From assembly GCA_035630295.1 (NCBI GenBank), contig DASQKY010000051.1:104994-168993 (forward strand): 64,000 nt of DNA, read 5' to 3'. The notes beneath the pieces are model-generated. The model did not search any database. It saw only the letters and a list, made by a program, of their open reading frames with translations, and was not told the DNA's origin. How positions within the stretch are numbered: the first letter of the stretch is position 1; every line of letters begins with the position of its first letter. Shown piece after piece: positions 17,116-25,023 of this stretch. Made by a program: the position numbers and the translations under genes. The DNA comes from Acidimicrobiales bacterium (GTDB lineage: Bacteria; Actinomycetota; Acidimicrobiia; Acidimicrobiales; Iamiaceae).

Positions 17116-17682
17116 TCAGCGCAGGGGCAGGCGCAGCTCGACCTCACGGATGGCGGGGGCGGGCTCGTACGGCCGTTCGGCGCCGGTGGGGACGAAGCCG
17201 AGGGCCTCGTGGAAGGCCCGGGCGTGGGCGTTGCGCTCCACCAGCCACTGGCGGACCTCGACGGCGTTGGCCCTGACCGCCCAGTCCCGGACCGCGCCCA
17301 CCAGGGCGTCGGCCACGCCGATGCGGCGGAACGGCGGGGCGGACCACAGGGAGGTGAGGGTCACGGCCCCGTCGTCGGTGCGGAAGGCGCTGACCATGCC
17401 GGCGGTGTCGGGGCCGACCTCGGCGAACCAGGTGGCCTGGTCGTCGGCCCCGCTGTGGGCCTCGGCCACCCGGGTCCAGGCCTCCACGGGACGGGCCCGG
17501 GCCGCCTCCAGGTTGGTGGTGAAGGTGCCGGGGCTGTCGGCGATGGCGGCCAGGCGGACCTCCCGGAGGAGGGGCCCGTCGCTCTCGGTGATGCGGCGGA
17601 TGCGGACCTCGACGCCGGGGGCGGGGCCGGCGACCTCACCGGCGGGGATGGGGTCGCCCGGGGCGGTGGCGTCGGAGGGCAT
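17116..17682 (-). CDS. GNAT family N-acetyltransferase
   Basis: A 188-residue acetyltransferase. The GNAT core starts near residue 28 (VRIRRITESDGPLLREVRL). Motif A, the acetyl-CoA pyrophosphate loop, is SAPPFRRIGVADALVGAVRDWA; motif B contains NAHARAFHEALGFVPTG. The acceptor substrate is unknown. ATG 17682 is chosen because the core starts soon after and the longer frame overlaps the whiB gene. It follows whiB by 23 bases and may be co-transcribed with it. Confidence 0.82.
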   Translation of the reverse strand: MPSDATAPGDPIPAGEVAGPAPGVEVRIRRITESDGPLLREVRLAAIADSPGTFTTNLEAARARPVEAWTRVAEAHSGADDQATWFAEVGPDTAGMVSAFRTDDGAVTLTSLWSAPPFRRIGVADALVGAVRDWAVRANAVEVRQWLVERNAHARAFHEALGFVPTGAERPYEPAPAIREVELRLPLR

Positions 17683-17705
17683 GGTGGCGGGGACCGGTCC
17701 GGGGC

Positions 17706-17957
17706 TCAGGCCGAGCGCCGACGCTGCCGGATGATCCGGCGCCTCTCCCGCTCGGAGCACCCGCCCCAGATGCCCTCCTTCTCCCGGACGCCGAGGGCGT
17801 GCTCCAGGCACAGGTCGACCACCGGGCACTGTGCGCACACGGCCTTGGCGTCGAGGCACTCGTCCTCGTCGTCCGCCGGGTAGAAGATGCTCGGGTCGAG
17901 GCCCTTGCAGGCGGCCTGCCTGCGCCAGGGCGGGGTGCTCGTGGTCGCGTCGCTCAC
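17706..17957 (-). CDS. WhiB-family iron-sulfur transcription regulator
   Basis: An 83-residue Wbl protein. The four cluster ligands are Cys17, Cys41, Cys44 and Cys50 (C-x23-C-x2-C-x5-C), followed by the G[I/V]WGG turn (GIWGG, about residues 62-66) and a basic RRIIRQRRR tail that contacts DNA and sigma. It is closest in feel to the WhiB1/WblE group. Two extra cysteines (Cys34 and Cys67, the latter where GGLSERER is usual) are unusual. GTG 17957 is preceded by GAGAGA. A longer leader starts from a promoter near 18030. Confidence 0.92.
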   Translation of the reverse strand: MSDATTSTPPWRRQAACKGLDPSIFYPADDEDECLDAKAVCAQCPVVDLCLEHALGVREKEGIWGGCSERERRRIIRQRRRSA

Positions 17958-18024
17958 GGATCGTTCTCTCTCGGGGCCCCGGCCCACGGTGGGTGCCCGC
18001 GGGGGTGCAGCCAGGGAAGGGGCG

Positions 18025-18054
18025 AGTATCGCCGTGCCCCGGGCCACGTGTCCA
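18025..18054 (-). promoter_or_regulatory. Promoter of the whiB gene
   Basis: Minus strand TGGACA (18054-18049), 18-base spacer, GATACT (18030-18025). It would give a leader of about 60 bases before GTG 17957, unlike the leaderless genes around it. Confidence 0.5.
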
Positions 18055-18082
18055 GACCGATCCGGCCGGAGCCGAGGGGACC

Positions 18083-18688
18083 TCACGTCCCCCGCAGGTC
18101 GGCCAGGAGCTCGGCCCGGGTCTCGTCGCCCAGCATCGTCTCCTCGTCGTAGGCCGGGTGGGCCACGGCCAGGCGGACCGGCCCGGCCTCCACCGCGTCG
18201 ACCTGTTCGGGGGTGAGGCTGAAGTGCACGTAGTGGACCGCGGCGGTGATCTCGTCCCGGGTGAGCTGGCTGGCGTGGGCCGGGTCGACCTGGCAGCGCG
18301 CGACGGCGCCGTCGCCGTCCCCGGCGGCGCTCAGGCGCAGCTCGACGGAGGTCTCGATGCCGACCAGCTCGGGCAGCCACCGGCGCATGGCGTCGTCATC
18401 GGTCAGCTCGATGAACAGGCTGGCGGCCAGGTGGCCGGGCTCGGGCACGAGGGGGTTGTAGACGTCGAGCTCCTCCTGGATGCCCTCGTCGGTGCCGATG
18501 CGCTCGACCCGGGCCATCTCCTGGATCTGGAAGCGGACGGTGTCACGGTTCTCGAACACCAGGGTGACGAAGGGCCCCACCCCCACCCGGCGGCGCTTCT
18601 TGAGGGCGATGACGTGGCGCCGGAAGGCGTCGCGCTCGCGCTCGTACGCCCGTTGGTCGGCGATGTCGTCGATGGTCAGCTTGGCCAT
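18083..18688 (-). CDS. DUF3501 family protein
   Basis: A 201-residue protein with the DUF3501 start ([35 protein letters not shown]) and [23 protein letters not shown]. Function unknown. Genes of this family are repeatedly found beside a rubrerythrin and a cysteine-rich Fe-S oxidoreductase, exactly as here, so a role in an oxygen- or peroxide-detoxifying electron chain is inferred. AGGAGG lies six bases before ATG 18688. It is ten bases downstream of the Fe-S gene, clearly the same operon. Confidence 0.85.
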   Translation of the reverse strand: MAKLTIDDIADQRAYERERDAFRRHVIALKKRRRVGVGPFVTLVFENRDTVRFQIQEMARVERIGTDEGIQEELDVYNPLVPEPGHLAASLFIELTDDDAMRRWLPELVGIETSVELRLSAAGDGDGAVARCQVDPAHASQLTRDEITAAVHYVHFSLTPEQVDAVEAGPVRLAVAHPAYDEETMLGDETRAELLADLRGT

Positions 18689-18698
18689 GGGGGGCCTC

Positions 18699-20048
18699 CT
18701 AGTGGCTGGTGGCGCCGGGCTCGGGGTCGATGGCGTAGGCCCGGGCCAGGACCTGGACGGGGTGCGAGGGCCGGGCCCCGGTCTCCAGCTCGATGGCCCC
18801 GTTGGCCAGGCTGCAGTCGCCGCACACCACGCGGGCGCCGCTCTTCTCGACGCCAGCGGCCAGCTTGCGGGCCACCTTGCGGGCGTCCTCCATGTTCTCG
18901 GCCCGCAGGCCCCAGGTGCCGTCGATGCCGGAGCACTCGGCCACCAGGCGCACCTTGGTGCCGGTCTGCTTGAGCAGGTCCCGGCTCTTGAACCCGATGT
19001 TCTGGGCCCGCAGGTGGCAGGCCCCGTGGTAGGTCACCTCGTCGGGCACCTCGCCGGTGAAGTCGGTGTCGAGGTCGGGGCCGCCGCCCTTGTGGACACG
19101 GCTCCACAGGAACTCCGCGGCGTCCATGGTCCGGGCCGCCACCAGCTCGGCGTCGGCCCCGCCCACGTAGTCGCGGTAGTCGTTCTTGAGGACGAAGCTG
19201 CAGGTGGGCTCGGGCACGACCACGGTGGAGGGCCGGCCCTGGTCGTCGCTCCGGCGCAGGGCCCCGGCCAGCACCTCCACGTTGCCCCGGGCCATCTTGG
19301 AGAAGCGGGCCAGGTCCCCCTGGTGGAGGGCGGGGGCGCCGCAGCACTGCTGGCCGGGGGGCAGGTCACAGCCCACGCCGTTGCGGTCGAGCACCTTCAC
19401 CAGGTCCTGGCCGATGGCCGTGTCCTGGTACTCGACCAGGCAGGTGGGGAACAGGGTGGCGTGGGCGTCGCGGCCCTCGACCTCGGCCGGGGCGCCGTCA
19501 CGGCGGGCGAACCAGGTCGAGAAGCGGGCCTTGGCGTACGGCGGCAGCACCCGCTGGGAGGAGATGCCGACCGTGGCCTCCATGGCCTTGCGGGGCAGGG
19601 TCTCGGGGGTGGCGACGGCCCGGTTGGCCAGGCCGGAGAGGGCGCTGCCCACCTTGCCGGTGAGGTCGGTGCGGCCCAGGGCCTGGTCGGTGAGCCGGGT
19701 GCGGAGGCTCTTGCCGCCGCCGGCGTGCTGCACGGCCTTGGCCCGCAGCATCAGGCGGGGGAAGTCGAGGGCCCACTCGTGCTTGCCCGGCGTGTACGGG
19801 CAGTTCAGCTCCCCGCACAGCTTGCAGTTGTAGCACTGGTCCACGACCTGGAACCGCTCCTGGTCGGTGAGGCGCTCGGAGTCCTGGTCGTCGTGCTGGT
19901 CGATGGCCGCGAACAGGGTCGGGAAGGCCGGGCAGAACTTGAAGCAGAGGCGGCAGCCGTGGCACAGGTCGTAGACCCGGTTCATCTCCTCCCGCAGGTC
20001 ACCGGTGTCCAGGTAGGCGGGGTGGAACGGGTCGTAGGTGGTGGTCAC
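18699..20048 (-). CDS. Cysteine-rich (Fe-S)-binding oxidoreductase, GlpC/HdrD-like
   Basis: A 449-residue protein. Two 4Fe-4S ferredoxin motifs lie near the N terminus ([12 protein letters not shown] about residue 27, and [16 protein letters not shown] about residue 70). The C-terminal half holds cysteine-rich domains: one CCG motif (QQCCGAPAL) and a divergent second one ([11 protein letters not shown]). Such proteins pass electrons between a membrane or flavin donor and an acceptor. With DUF3501 and rubrerythrin as neighbours, it probably supplies rubrerythrin rather than glycerol-3-phosphate dehydrogenase, though glpD is only about 1.2 kb away. GTG 20048 has GGGAGG upstream. Confidence 0.85.
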   Translation of the reverse strand: MTTTYDPFHPAYLDTGDLREEMNRVYDLCHGCRLCFKFCPAFPTLFAAIDQHDDQDSERLTDQERFQVVDQCYNCKLCGELNCPYTPGKHEWALDFPRLMLRAKAVQHAGGGKSLRTRLTDQALGRTDLTGKVGSALSGLANRAVATPETLPRKAMEATVGISSQRVLPPYAKARFSTWFARRDGAPAEVEGRDAHATLFPTCLVEYQDTAIGQDLVKVLDRNGVGCDLPPGQQCCGAPALHQGDLARFSKMARGNVEVLAGALRRSDDQGRPSTVVVPEPTCSFVLKNDYRDYVGGADAELVAARTMDAAEFLWSRVHKGGGPDLDTDFTGEVPDEVTYHGACHLRAQNIGFKSRDLLKQTGTKVRLVAECSGIDGTWGLRAENMEDARKVARKLAAGVEKSGARVVCGDCSLANGAIELETGARPSHPVQVLARAYAIDPEPGATSH

Positions 20049-20155
20049 GGAGCCTCCCGGGGCGGGGGTCGTGGCGATGCGGCGAGAGCGGCCGGCGCCA
20101 CGGTGGCGGGTGCGGTCGGGGGACAGGGCGCAGGCGGGAGGCGAGCGGGCCGCCA

Positions 20156-20189
20156 CCCCGGCCGCGCCCCGCCAGGGGCCCGGCCGGGG
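20156..20189 (-). terminator. GC-rich hairpin after rubrerythrin
   Basis: Outer arms CCCCGGCC (20156-20163) and GGCCGGGG (20182-20189), inner CCCC/GGGG (20167-20170/20175-20178) and a four-base loop. The stem is strong and has no U-tract. It lies 30 bases beyond the rubrerythrin stop and probably separates the fur-rubrerythrin unit from the Fe-S gene. Confidence 0.5.
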
Positions 20190-20218
20190 GTGGATCCGGT
20201 GGCCGGCTCAGGGGTGGC

Positions 20219-20638
20219 TCAGGACAGGGCCTCGAGGCCCTGCTGGAAGCGACCGGCGTGGCTCTTCTCGGCCCGGGCCAGCGTCTCCAGCCACTCGCCG
20301 ATCTCCTCGAAGCCCTCGTCGCGGGCGGTCTTGGCGAAGCCCGGGTACATCTGGGTGTACTCGTAGGTCTCGCCGGCGATGGCGGAGCGGAGGTTGTCCT
20401 CGGTCTCCCCCACCGGCTCGCCGGTGGCGGGGTCGCCCACCTCGGCGAGGAAGTCGAAGTGGCCGAAGGCGTGCCCGGTCTCCCCCTCGGCGACGGACCG
20501 GAACAGGGCGGCCACGTCGGGGTAGCCCTCGATGTCCGCCTTCTGGGCGAAGTAGAGGTAGCGACGGTTCGCCTGGCTCTCGCCGGCGAAGGCCTCCTTC
20601 AGGTTGTCCTCGGTCTGGGTGCCCTTGAGCTCAGCCAT
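20219..20638 (-). CDS. Rubrerythrin (diiron peroxidase, no rubredoxin domain)
   Basis: A 139-residue ferritin-like four-helix protein. Diiron ligands are visible in [36 protein letters not shown] and [11 protein letters not shown]. The usual C-terminal rubredoxin domain is absent, so electrons must come from a separate donor, plausibly the GlpC-like Fe-S protein downstream. The role is reduction of hydrogen peroxide. ATG 20638 follows GGAGA. It lies 48 bases after a Fur/PerR-type regulator gene and is probably controlled by it. Confidence 0.93.
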   Translation of the reverse strand: MAELKGTQTEDNLKEAFAGESQANRRYLYFAQKADIEGYPDVAALFRSVAEGETGHAFGHFDFLAEVGDPATGEPVGETEDNLRSAIAGETYEYTQMYPGFAKTARDEGFEEIGEWLETLARAEKSHAGRFQQGLEALS

Positions 20639-20686
20639 GGGGTGTCTCCGTTGTGGGTGGGTGGGTGGATCCGGCCGCGGCGCGGC

Positions 20687-21154
20687 TCAGACGTGGGCCG
20701 GTGCAGCCCGGGTGCCACCGGGACCCTCGGCCGGGGCCTCGGGCGAGCACTGCTCGCAGAGGCCCCGGAAGACGATCTCGGTGGCGGTGACGGTGAAGCC
20801 CGGCGAGGTGCCGGCCGGCAGGGCCACGGCCCCGACATCGGCGTGGACGTCGTGGATCCGGCCGCACCGGTCGCAGACCAGGTGGTGGTGGGCCTCGAGG
20901 GTGGGGTCGAACCGGGTGGCCCCGGTGCCCAGGTCGAGCGGGACCAGCTCGCCCATGGCGGCCAGGTCGTTGAGCGTCTGGTACACGGTGCGCAGCGACA
21001 CGGTGGGCATCTGGGCCACCACCGCGGCGTGGACGGCCTCGGCCGTGGGGTGGACGGCGCTGCCGTGGAGCACGCCGAAGATGCACTGGCGCTGGGGCGT
21101 GACCTTGAGGCCACGGGCCCGGAACATCTCGGTCAGCTCGTCGGGGGACTTCAC
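20687..21154 (-). CDS. Fur/PerR-family metal-dependent repressor
   Basis: A 155-residue Fur-superfamily regulator: winged helix ([14 protein letters not shown], then [18 protein letters not shown]), metal site [15 protein letters not shown], and a structural Cys4 zinc site formed by CDRCG and CEQCS. Rubrerythrin downstream suggests a peroxide-sensing PerR-like role rather than iron uptake. GTG 21154 is eight bases after TAGGGT, hence leaderless. A 17-base inverted repeat overlaps its own -35 box, indicating autoregulation. The Pro/Ala-rich last 20 residues are non-conserved. Confidence 0.92.
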   Translation of the reverse strand: MKSPDELTEMFRARGLKVTPQRQCIFGVLHGSAVHPTAEAVHAAVVAQMPTVSLRTVYQTLNDLAAMGELVPLDLGTGATRFDPTLEAHHHLVCDRCGRIHDVHADVGAVALPAGTSPGFTVTATEIVFRGLCEQCSPEAPAEGPGGTRAAPAHV

Positions 21155-21162
21155 CGCCGCCG

Positions 21163-21191
21163 ACCCTACCGCTCTCCTTGCTCATCAGCAA
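21163..21191 (-). promoter_or_regulatory. fur/perR promoter
   Basis: Minus strand TTGCTG (21191-21186), 17-base spacer, TAGGGT (21168-21163), eight bases to GTG 21154. Good spacing on both sides. Confidence 0.65.
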
Positions 21192-21201
21192 CGATTGTTG
21201 A
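21185..21201. promoter_or_regulatory. Putative Fur/PerR operator
   Basis: TCAGCAA-CGA-TTGTTGA, arms matching at six of seven positions. It covers the -35 hexamer of the fur/perR promoter and lies about 40 bases upstream of the divergent glpD leader promoter. It is AT-rich compared with its surroundings, as expected of Fur-family boxes. Confidence 0.5.
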
Positions 21202-21237
21202 GATCTGGCCCTTTCGGGACGACCGGGAGGGCGGTCG

Positions 21238-21243
21238 TAGGCT
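21238..21243 (+). promoter_or_regulatory. -10 element TAGGCT (leaderless uORF/glpD operon)
   Basis: TAGGCT ends eight bases before ATG 21252; -35 not convincing. Confidence 0.5.
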
Positions 21244-21251
21244 CCGGGGCC

Positions 21252-21299
21252 ATGATCGACACCCCGTGCCGCTGCTCCCGCCCCGAGGGCCGGTCGTGA
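21252..21299 (+). CDS. Leaderless 15-codon upstream ORF of glpD
   Basis: ATG 21252 starts a 15-residue ORF ([15 protein letters not shown]) directly behind a -10 element. Its TGA (21297-21299) overlaps the GTG of glpD (21296-21298) as GTGA. It contains a Cys-x-Cys pair, which invites comparison with the cysteine-containing leaderless leader peptides known in mycobacteria. Whether it only delivers ribosomes or senses something is unknown. Confidence 0.5.
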   Translation: MIDTPCRCSRPEGRS

Positions 21300-23026
21300 T
21301 CGGGCCGGGGTGGTTCGACCGGGCCGACGCCCTGCGCCGCCTGGAGGACGACGGGGTCGACGTGCTGGTGGTGGGCGGGGGCATCACCGGCGCCGGGTGC
21401 GCCCTCGACGCCGCCTCCCGGGGCCTGCGCACCGGGCTGGTGGAGCGGGACGACTTCGCCTCCGGCACCTCGTCGAAGTCCTCCAAGCTGGTCCACGGCG
21501 GGCTGCGCTACCTGCAGCAGGGCGAGGTCCAACTCGTGTACCAGGCCCTGCACGAGCGCCAGCGGCTGCTGCGCAACGCCCCCCACCTGGTGAAGGTCCT
21601 GCCCTTCCTCATCCCCATGTTCACCGGCAAGGGCGGGGTGATGAACCCCAAGCTGTCCCGGGCCCTGGGCTCGGCCATGTGGGCCTACGACCTGACCGGC
21701 GGGCTGCGCATCGGCAAGCGCCACGAGCGCATCTCGGTCGACGAGGCGGTGGCCCACATGCCCACCCTCCGCGCCGACCGCCTGGCCTCGTCGTACCTCT
21801 ACTACGACGCCCAGGCCGACGACGCCCGCCTCACCCTGGCCCTGGCCCGCACCGCGGCCATCGACCACGGCGCCGCGGTGGCCAACCGCACCCGGCTGGT
21901 GGGCCTGGACAAGGACCCCGCCGGGCGGGTCACCGGGGCCCGGGTGGAGGCCGACGGGCGCCAGCGCACCATCCGCTGCTCGGCCGTGATCAACGCCGGC
22001 GGCGTCTGGGCCGACGATGTGCGGGCCCTGGACGAGGGCACCCACCCGGACTCCATCCGGCCGGCCAAGGGCGTGCACATCACCGTGCCCTGGGACCTGG
22101 TCCGCAACGACATCGCCGCCGTGGTGCCGGTGCCGGGCGACAAGCGGTCGGTGTTCGTCGTGCCGTGGGGCGACCTGACCTACATCGGCACCACCGACAC
22201 CGACTACCGGGGCCCGGTGGAGGAGCCGCAGTGCACGGCCGAGGACGTGGCCTACCTGCTCAAGGCCATCAACGGGGCCATCACCGGCACCATCACCGAG
22301 GCCGACGTGGTGGGCAGCTGGGCCGGCCTCCGCCCCCTGGTGAAGTCGGCGACCACCGGTCGCACCGCCGACCTGTCCCGCCGGCACCGGGTGGCGCCGT
22401 CGGCCAGCGGTGTGGTCACCATCACCGGCGGCAAGCTCACCACCTACCGGGAGATGGCGGCCGACACCGTGGACGCGGTGGTCGAGGGGTTCCCCACCGA
22501 CCTCCCCCGCCGGGCCCGCCGGAGCCGCACCGCCAAGCTGCGCCTGCGGGGGGCCGACGGCTACGACACCCTGGTGGTGGACGCCGAGGAGCGCACCCTG
22601 CACCTGGCCCAGCGCTACGGCGGCGAGGCCCGCACGGTGCTGGCCCTGGCCGACCGGGACCCGGCCCTGGGTCGGCCCCTGGTGACCGGCCTCCCCTACC
22701 TGCGGGCCGAGGCCGTCTACGCCGCCCGCCACGAGATGGCCCGCACCGTGGACGACGTGCTCAGCCGGCGCACCCGGGCCCGCCTGCTGGCCCGCGATGC
22801 CTCGGACGTGGCCGCCGAGGACGTGGGCGCCCTCATCGCCCCCGAGCTGGGGCTGACCGCCGAGCAGGTGGCGGCCCAGGTGGCCGACTACCGCCGGATG
22901 CTGGCCGCCGAGCGGGCCGCCAACGCGGCCCCGACCGACGACCAGGTCGAGCCCGGTCCGGTGGCCACCGATCCGGTCCCCGAGGCCGACTCGCCGCGCC
23001 TCACCGAGGAGACCCGCCTGGCCTGA
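21296..23026 (+). CDS. glpD: FAD-dependent glycerol-3-phosphate dehydrogenase
   Basis: A 576-residue flavoenzyme oxidising sn-glycerol-3-phosphate to DHAP at the inner membrane face. The FAD Rossmann motif [22 protein letters not shown] begins near residue 22, then [36 protein letters not shown] and [14 protein letters not shown], all typical of GlpD. The C-terminal DAO_C domain (about 400-540) is present; the last 35 residues are acidic low-complexity. The start is GTG 21296, overlapping the stop of the 15-codon leader, with GAGGG eight bases upstream. It heads an operon with an AGPS-like enzyme, a membrane protein and GlpK. Confidence 0.94.
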   Translation: MIGPGWFDRADALRRLEDDGVDVLVVGGGITGAGCALDAASRGLRTGLVERDDFASGTSSKSSKLVHGGLRYLQQGEVQLVYQALHERQRLLRNAPHLVKVLPFLIPMFTGKGGVMNPKLSRALGSAMWAYDLTGGLRIGKRHERISVDEAVAHMPTLRADRLASSYLYYDAQADDARLTLALARTAAIDHGAAVANRTRLVGLDKDPAGRVTGARVEADGRQRTIRCSAVINAGGVWADDVRALDEGTHPDSIRPAKGVHITVPWDLVRNDIAAVVPVPGDKRSVFVVPWGDLTYIGTTDTDYRGPVEEPQCTAEDVAYLLKAINGAITGTITEADVVGSWAGLRPLVKSATTGRTADLSRRHRVAPSASGVVTITGGKLTTYREMAADTVDAVVEGFPTDLPRRARRSRTAKLRLRGADGYDTLVVDAEERTLHLAQRYGGEARTVLALADRDPALGRPLVTGLPYLRAEAVYAARHEMARTVDDVLSRRTRARLLARDASDVAAEDVGALIAPELGLTAEQVAAQVADYRRMLAAERAANAAPTDDQVEPGPVATDPVPEADSPRLTEETRLA

Positions 23027-23047
23027 TCCCGGCTCGGGCCCGCTGAG

Positions 23048-23053
23048 TAGGGT
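23048..23053 (+). promoter_or_regulatory. -10 element TAGGGT (leaderless)
   Basis: TAGGGT ends six bases before GTG 23060; it gives the AGPS-like gene a possible internal promoter in the glp operon. Confidence 0.45.
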
Positions 23054-23059
23054 CCGGCC

Positions 23060-24568
23060 GTGACCGAGCTGACGCCCGCCCCGGGGACGCCCACGCCGCC
23101 CATCGCCCTGGCCGGCGACCCGGCGGCGGCCACCATCCGTCTCCCGGCGCCGGCGGTGGAGCTGGACGACGCCTTCCTGCGCCGGCTGGCCGGCGCCTGC
23201 GCCGAGGTCACGGTGGACCCGGTGGCCACCGCCGAGGCCGGCCGCGACTGGTGGCCCCTGGCCATGGTGTGGGCCACCGGCAACCAGGTACCGGCCCGGG
23301 CCGGGGCCGTGGCCCGCCCGTCCACCGAGGACGAGGTGGCCGCGGTGGCCGCCCTGTGCCACGAGGCCGGGGTGCCCCTCACCACCGCCGGGGGTCGCAG
23401 CGGGGTGTGCGGGGCGTCGATCCCCATCTTCGGCGGGGTCGTGCTCGACACCACCGCCCTGTCCGGCATCCGGTCCGTGGACGACGCCTCGCTGGTGGTC
23501 GACGTCCGGCCCGGCACCTTCGGTGACGCCTTCGAGGACGAGCTCCAGGCCACCCACGGGCTCACCGTCGGCCACTGGCCCCAGTCCATGGCCCTGGCCA
23601 CCGTGGGCGGCTGGGTGGCCTGCCGGGGAGCGGGCCAGTACTCGACCCGCTACGGGAAGATCGAGGACATCGTCACCGGCCTGGACGTGGTGCTGGCCGA
23701 CGGGCGCCGCATCACCACCGGCGGCCAGCCCCGCCAGGCCGCCGGGCCCGACCTGACCCAGCTGTTCGTGGGCTCCGAGGGCACGCTGGGCATCATCACC
23801 GGCGTGCGCCTGCGGGCCCACCCCCGCCCCACCCACGTGGCCAAGGCGGCCTACGGGTTCCCGTCCTTCGAGGCCGGGCTGGAGGCCATGCGCCGCATCC
23901 TCCGCCGGGGGGCCACCCCCGCCGTGCTGCGCCTCTACGACGACATCGAGTCCGAGCGCAACCACCAGACCACCGGCACCCACGACCTGCTGGTCCTGGA
24001 CGAGGGCGACCCCGGCCTGGTCGACGCGGGCATGGCCGTGGTGGCCGAGGAGTGCGCCGGGACCCCGGCCCTGGACGTGGCCCTGGTCGACCACTGGCTG
24101 GCCAAGCGCAACGACGTGGCCGCCCTGGAGGCCCTGATCGGCCGGGGCTACGTGGTCGACACCATGGAGGTCAGCGGCCCGTGGGCCGCCCTGCCCGCCA
24201 TCTTCGCGGCGGCCACCGCGGCCATCCGGGAGGTGGACGGCACCCTGGTGGCCTCGGCCCACCAGTCCCACAGCTACCTCGACGGCGGCTGCCTCTACTT
24301 CACCTTCGCGGCCCAGGTCGAGCCCGACCGGCGCGACGCCTACTACCAGGCCGCCTGGGATGCCGGCACCCGGGCGGTGCTGGCCGCCGGCGGCTCGCTC
24401 AGCCACCACCACGGGGTGGGCGTCAACCGGGCCCGCTTCGTGCGCGACGCGCTGGGCCCCGCCTTCGACGTGCTGGCCGCCACCAAGGCCGCCCTCGACC
24501 CGGCCGGCATCCTGAACCCGGGCAAGCTGGGCCTGCCGTCGCCCTTCGGCGAGCTCGCCTGGCCGTGA
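23060..24568 (+). CDS. FAD-binding oxidase, alkyl-DHAP synthase (AGPS)-like
   Basis: A 502-residue VAO/PCMH-type flavoprotein. The FAD-binding segment includes PSTEDEVAAVAALCHEAGVPLTTAGGRSGVCG (about residues 90-125) and later GSEGTLGIITGVRL (about 238-252). The C-terminal half matches alkyldihydroxyacetonephosphate synthase relatives, with SLSHHHGVG containing the HHH motif and ending DPAGILNPGKL. AGPS swaps the acyl chain of acyl-DHAP for an alkyl ether. Next to GlpD and GlpK, which make DHAP, ether-lipid synthesis is plausible, but bacterial homologues also act as dehydrogenases. A glpD-AGPS-like neighbourhood is also known in mycobacteria. Confidence 0.85.
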   Translation: MTELTPAPGTPTPPIALAGDPAAATIRLPAPAVELDDAFLRRLAGACAEVTVDPVATAEAGRDWWPLAMVWATGNQVPARAGAVARPSTEDEVAAVAALCHEAGVPLTTAGGRSGVCGASIPIFGGVVLDTTALSGIRSVDDASLVVDVRPGTFGDAFEDELQATHGLTVGHWPQSMALATVGGWVACRGAGQYSTRYGKIEDIVTGLDVVLADGRRITTGGQPRQAAGPDLTQLFVGSEGTLGIITGVRLRAHPRPTHVAKAAYGFPSFEAGLEAMRRILRRGATPAVLRLYDDIESERNHQTTGTHDLLVLDEGDPGLVDAGMAVVAEECAGTPALDVALVDHWLAKRNDVAALEALIGRGYVVDTMEVSGPWAALPAIFAAATAAIREVDGTLVASAHQSHSYLDGGCLYFTFAAQVEPDRRDAYYQAAWDAGTRAVLAAGGSLSHHHGVGVNRARFVRDALGPAFDVLAATKAALDPAGILNPGKLGLPSPFGELAWP

Positions 24569-25023
24569 CCGAGGGGGCGGGCGGGCGCCCCGACGGCGTC
24601 GACTGGGGCCTGGCCCTGCGGGCCGGGCTCAACGGCCTGGTCTTCGTGGCCCCCGCGGCCGTGGTCGGCCAGGTGCTGGCCGACGACGACGGCGAACTGG
24701 GCGGCGCCACCGCCCTGGCCGTGGTGGCCGTGCAGCTCCTGGGCTTCGCCTTCGCCGGGTGGGTGGTCCGTCGCCTCGCCCCCCTCTCCCCCATCGCCAC
24801 CTGCGCCGCGGCCGGGGCCCTGTGCTGGGCCCTGCTCCAGTCGGCGGGGATCGTCACGTCCGTGCTCCGGGGGCAGGACCTGGCCCCGCTGACCTGGGCC
24901 GCCACCGGCCTGCTGGCCACCGTCACCGCGGCCTGCGGCGGCCTCCTGGCCCGGGTCGAGCGCGTGCCCCCCCGCCCCACCCCGACCTCCGAGGACGACC
25001 CCATGACCGAGGACCGACCATGA
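24565..25023 (+). CDS. Small four-helix membrane protein of glycerol operon
   Basis: A 152-residue protein with four predicted transmembrane helices (about residues 20-40, 47-68, 75-96 and 105-126) and short loops. GTG 24565 overlaps the preceding stop (GTGA) and its own stop overlaps glpK (ATGA), so it is locked into the operon. I do not recognise the family. It is too short and lacks NPA motifs, so it is not a GlpF aquaglyceroporin. A glycerol or lipid transport accessory role is only a guess from position. Confidence 0.7.
   Translation: MTEGAGGRPDGVDWGLALRAGLNGLVFVAPAAVVGQVLADDDGELGGATALAVVAVQLLGFAFAGWVVRRLAPLSPIATCAAAGALCWALLQSAGIVTSVLRGQDLAPLTWAATGLLATVTAACGGLLARVERVPPRPTPTSEDDPMTEDRP

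Noticed and set aside
23060-24568. D-lactate dehydrogenase/glycolate oxidase GlcD as identity of the flavoenzyme
   Set aside because: The HHH-containing C-terminal region and overall match favour AGPS-like proteins, although the FAD domain is shared by both groups.
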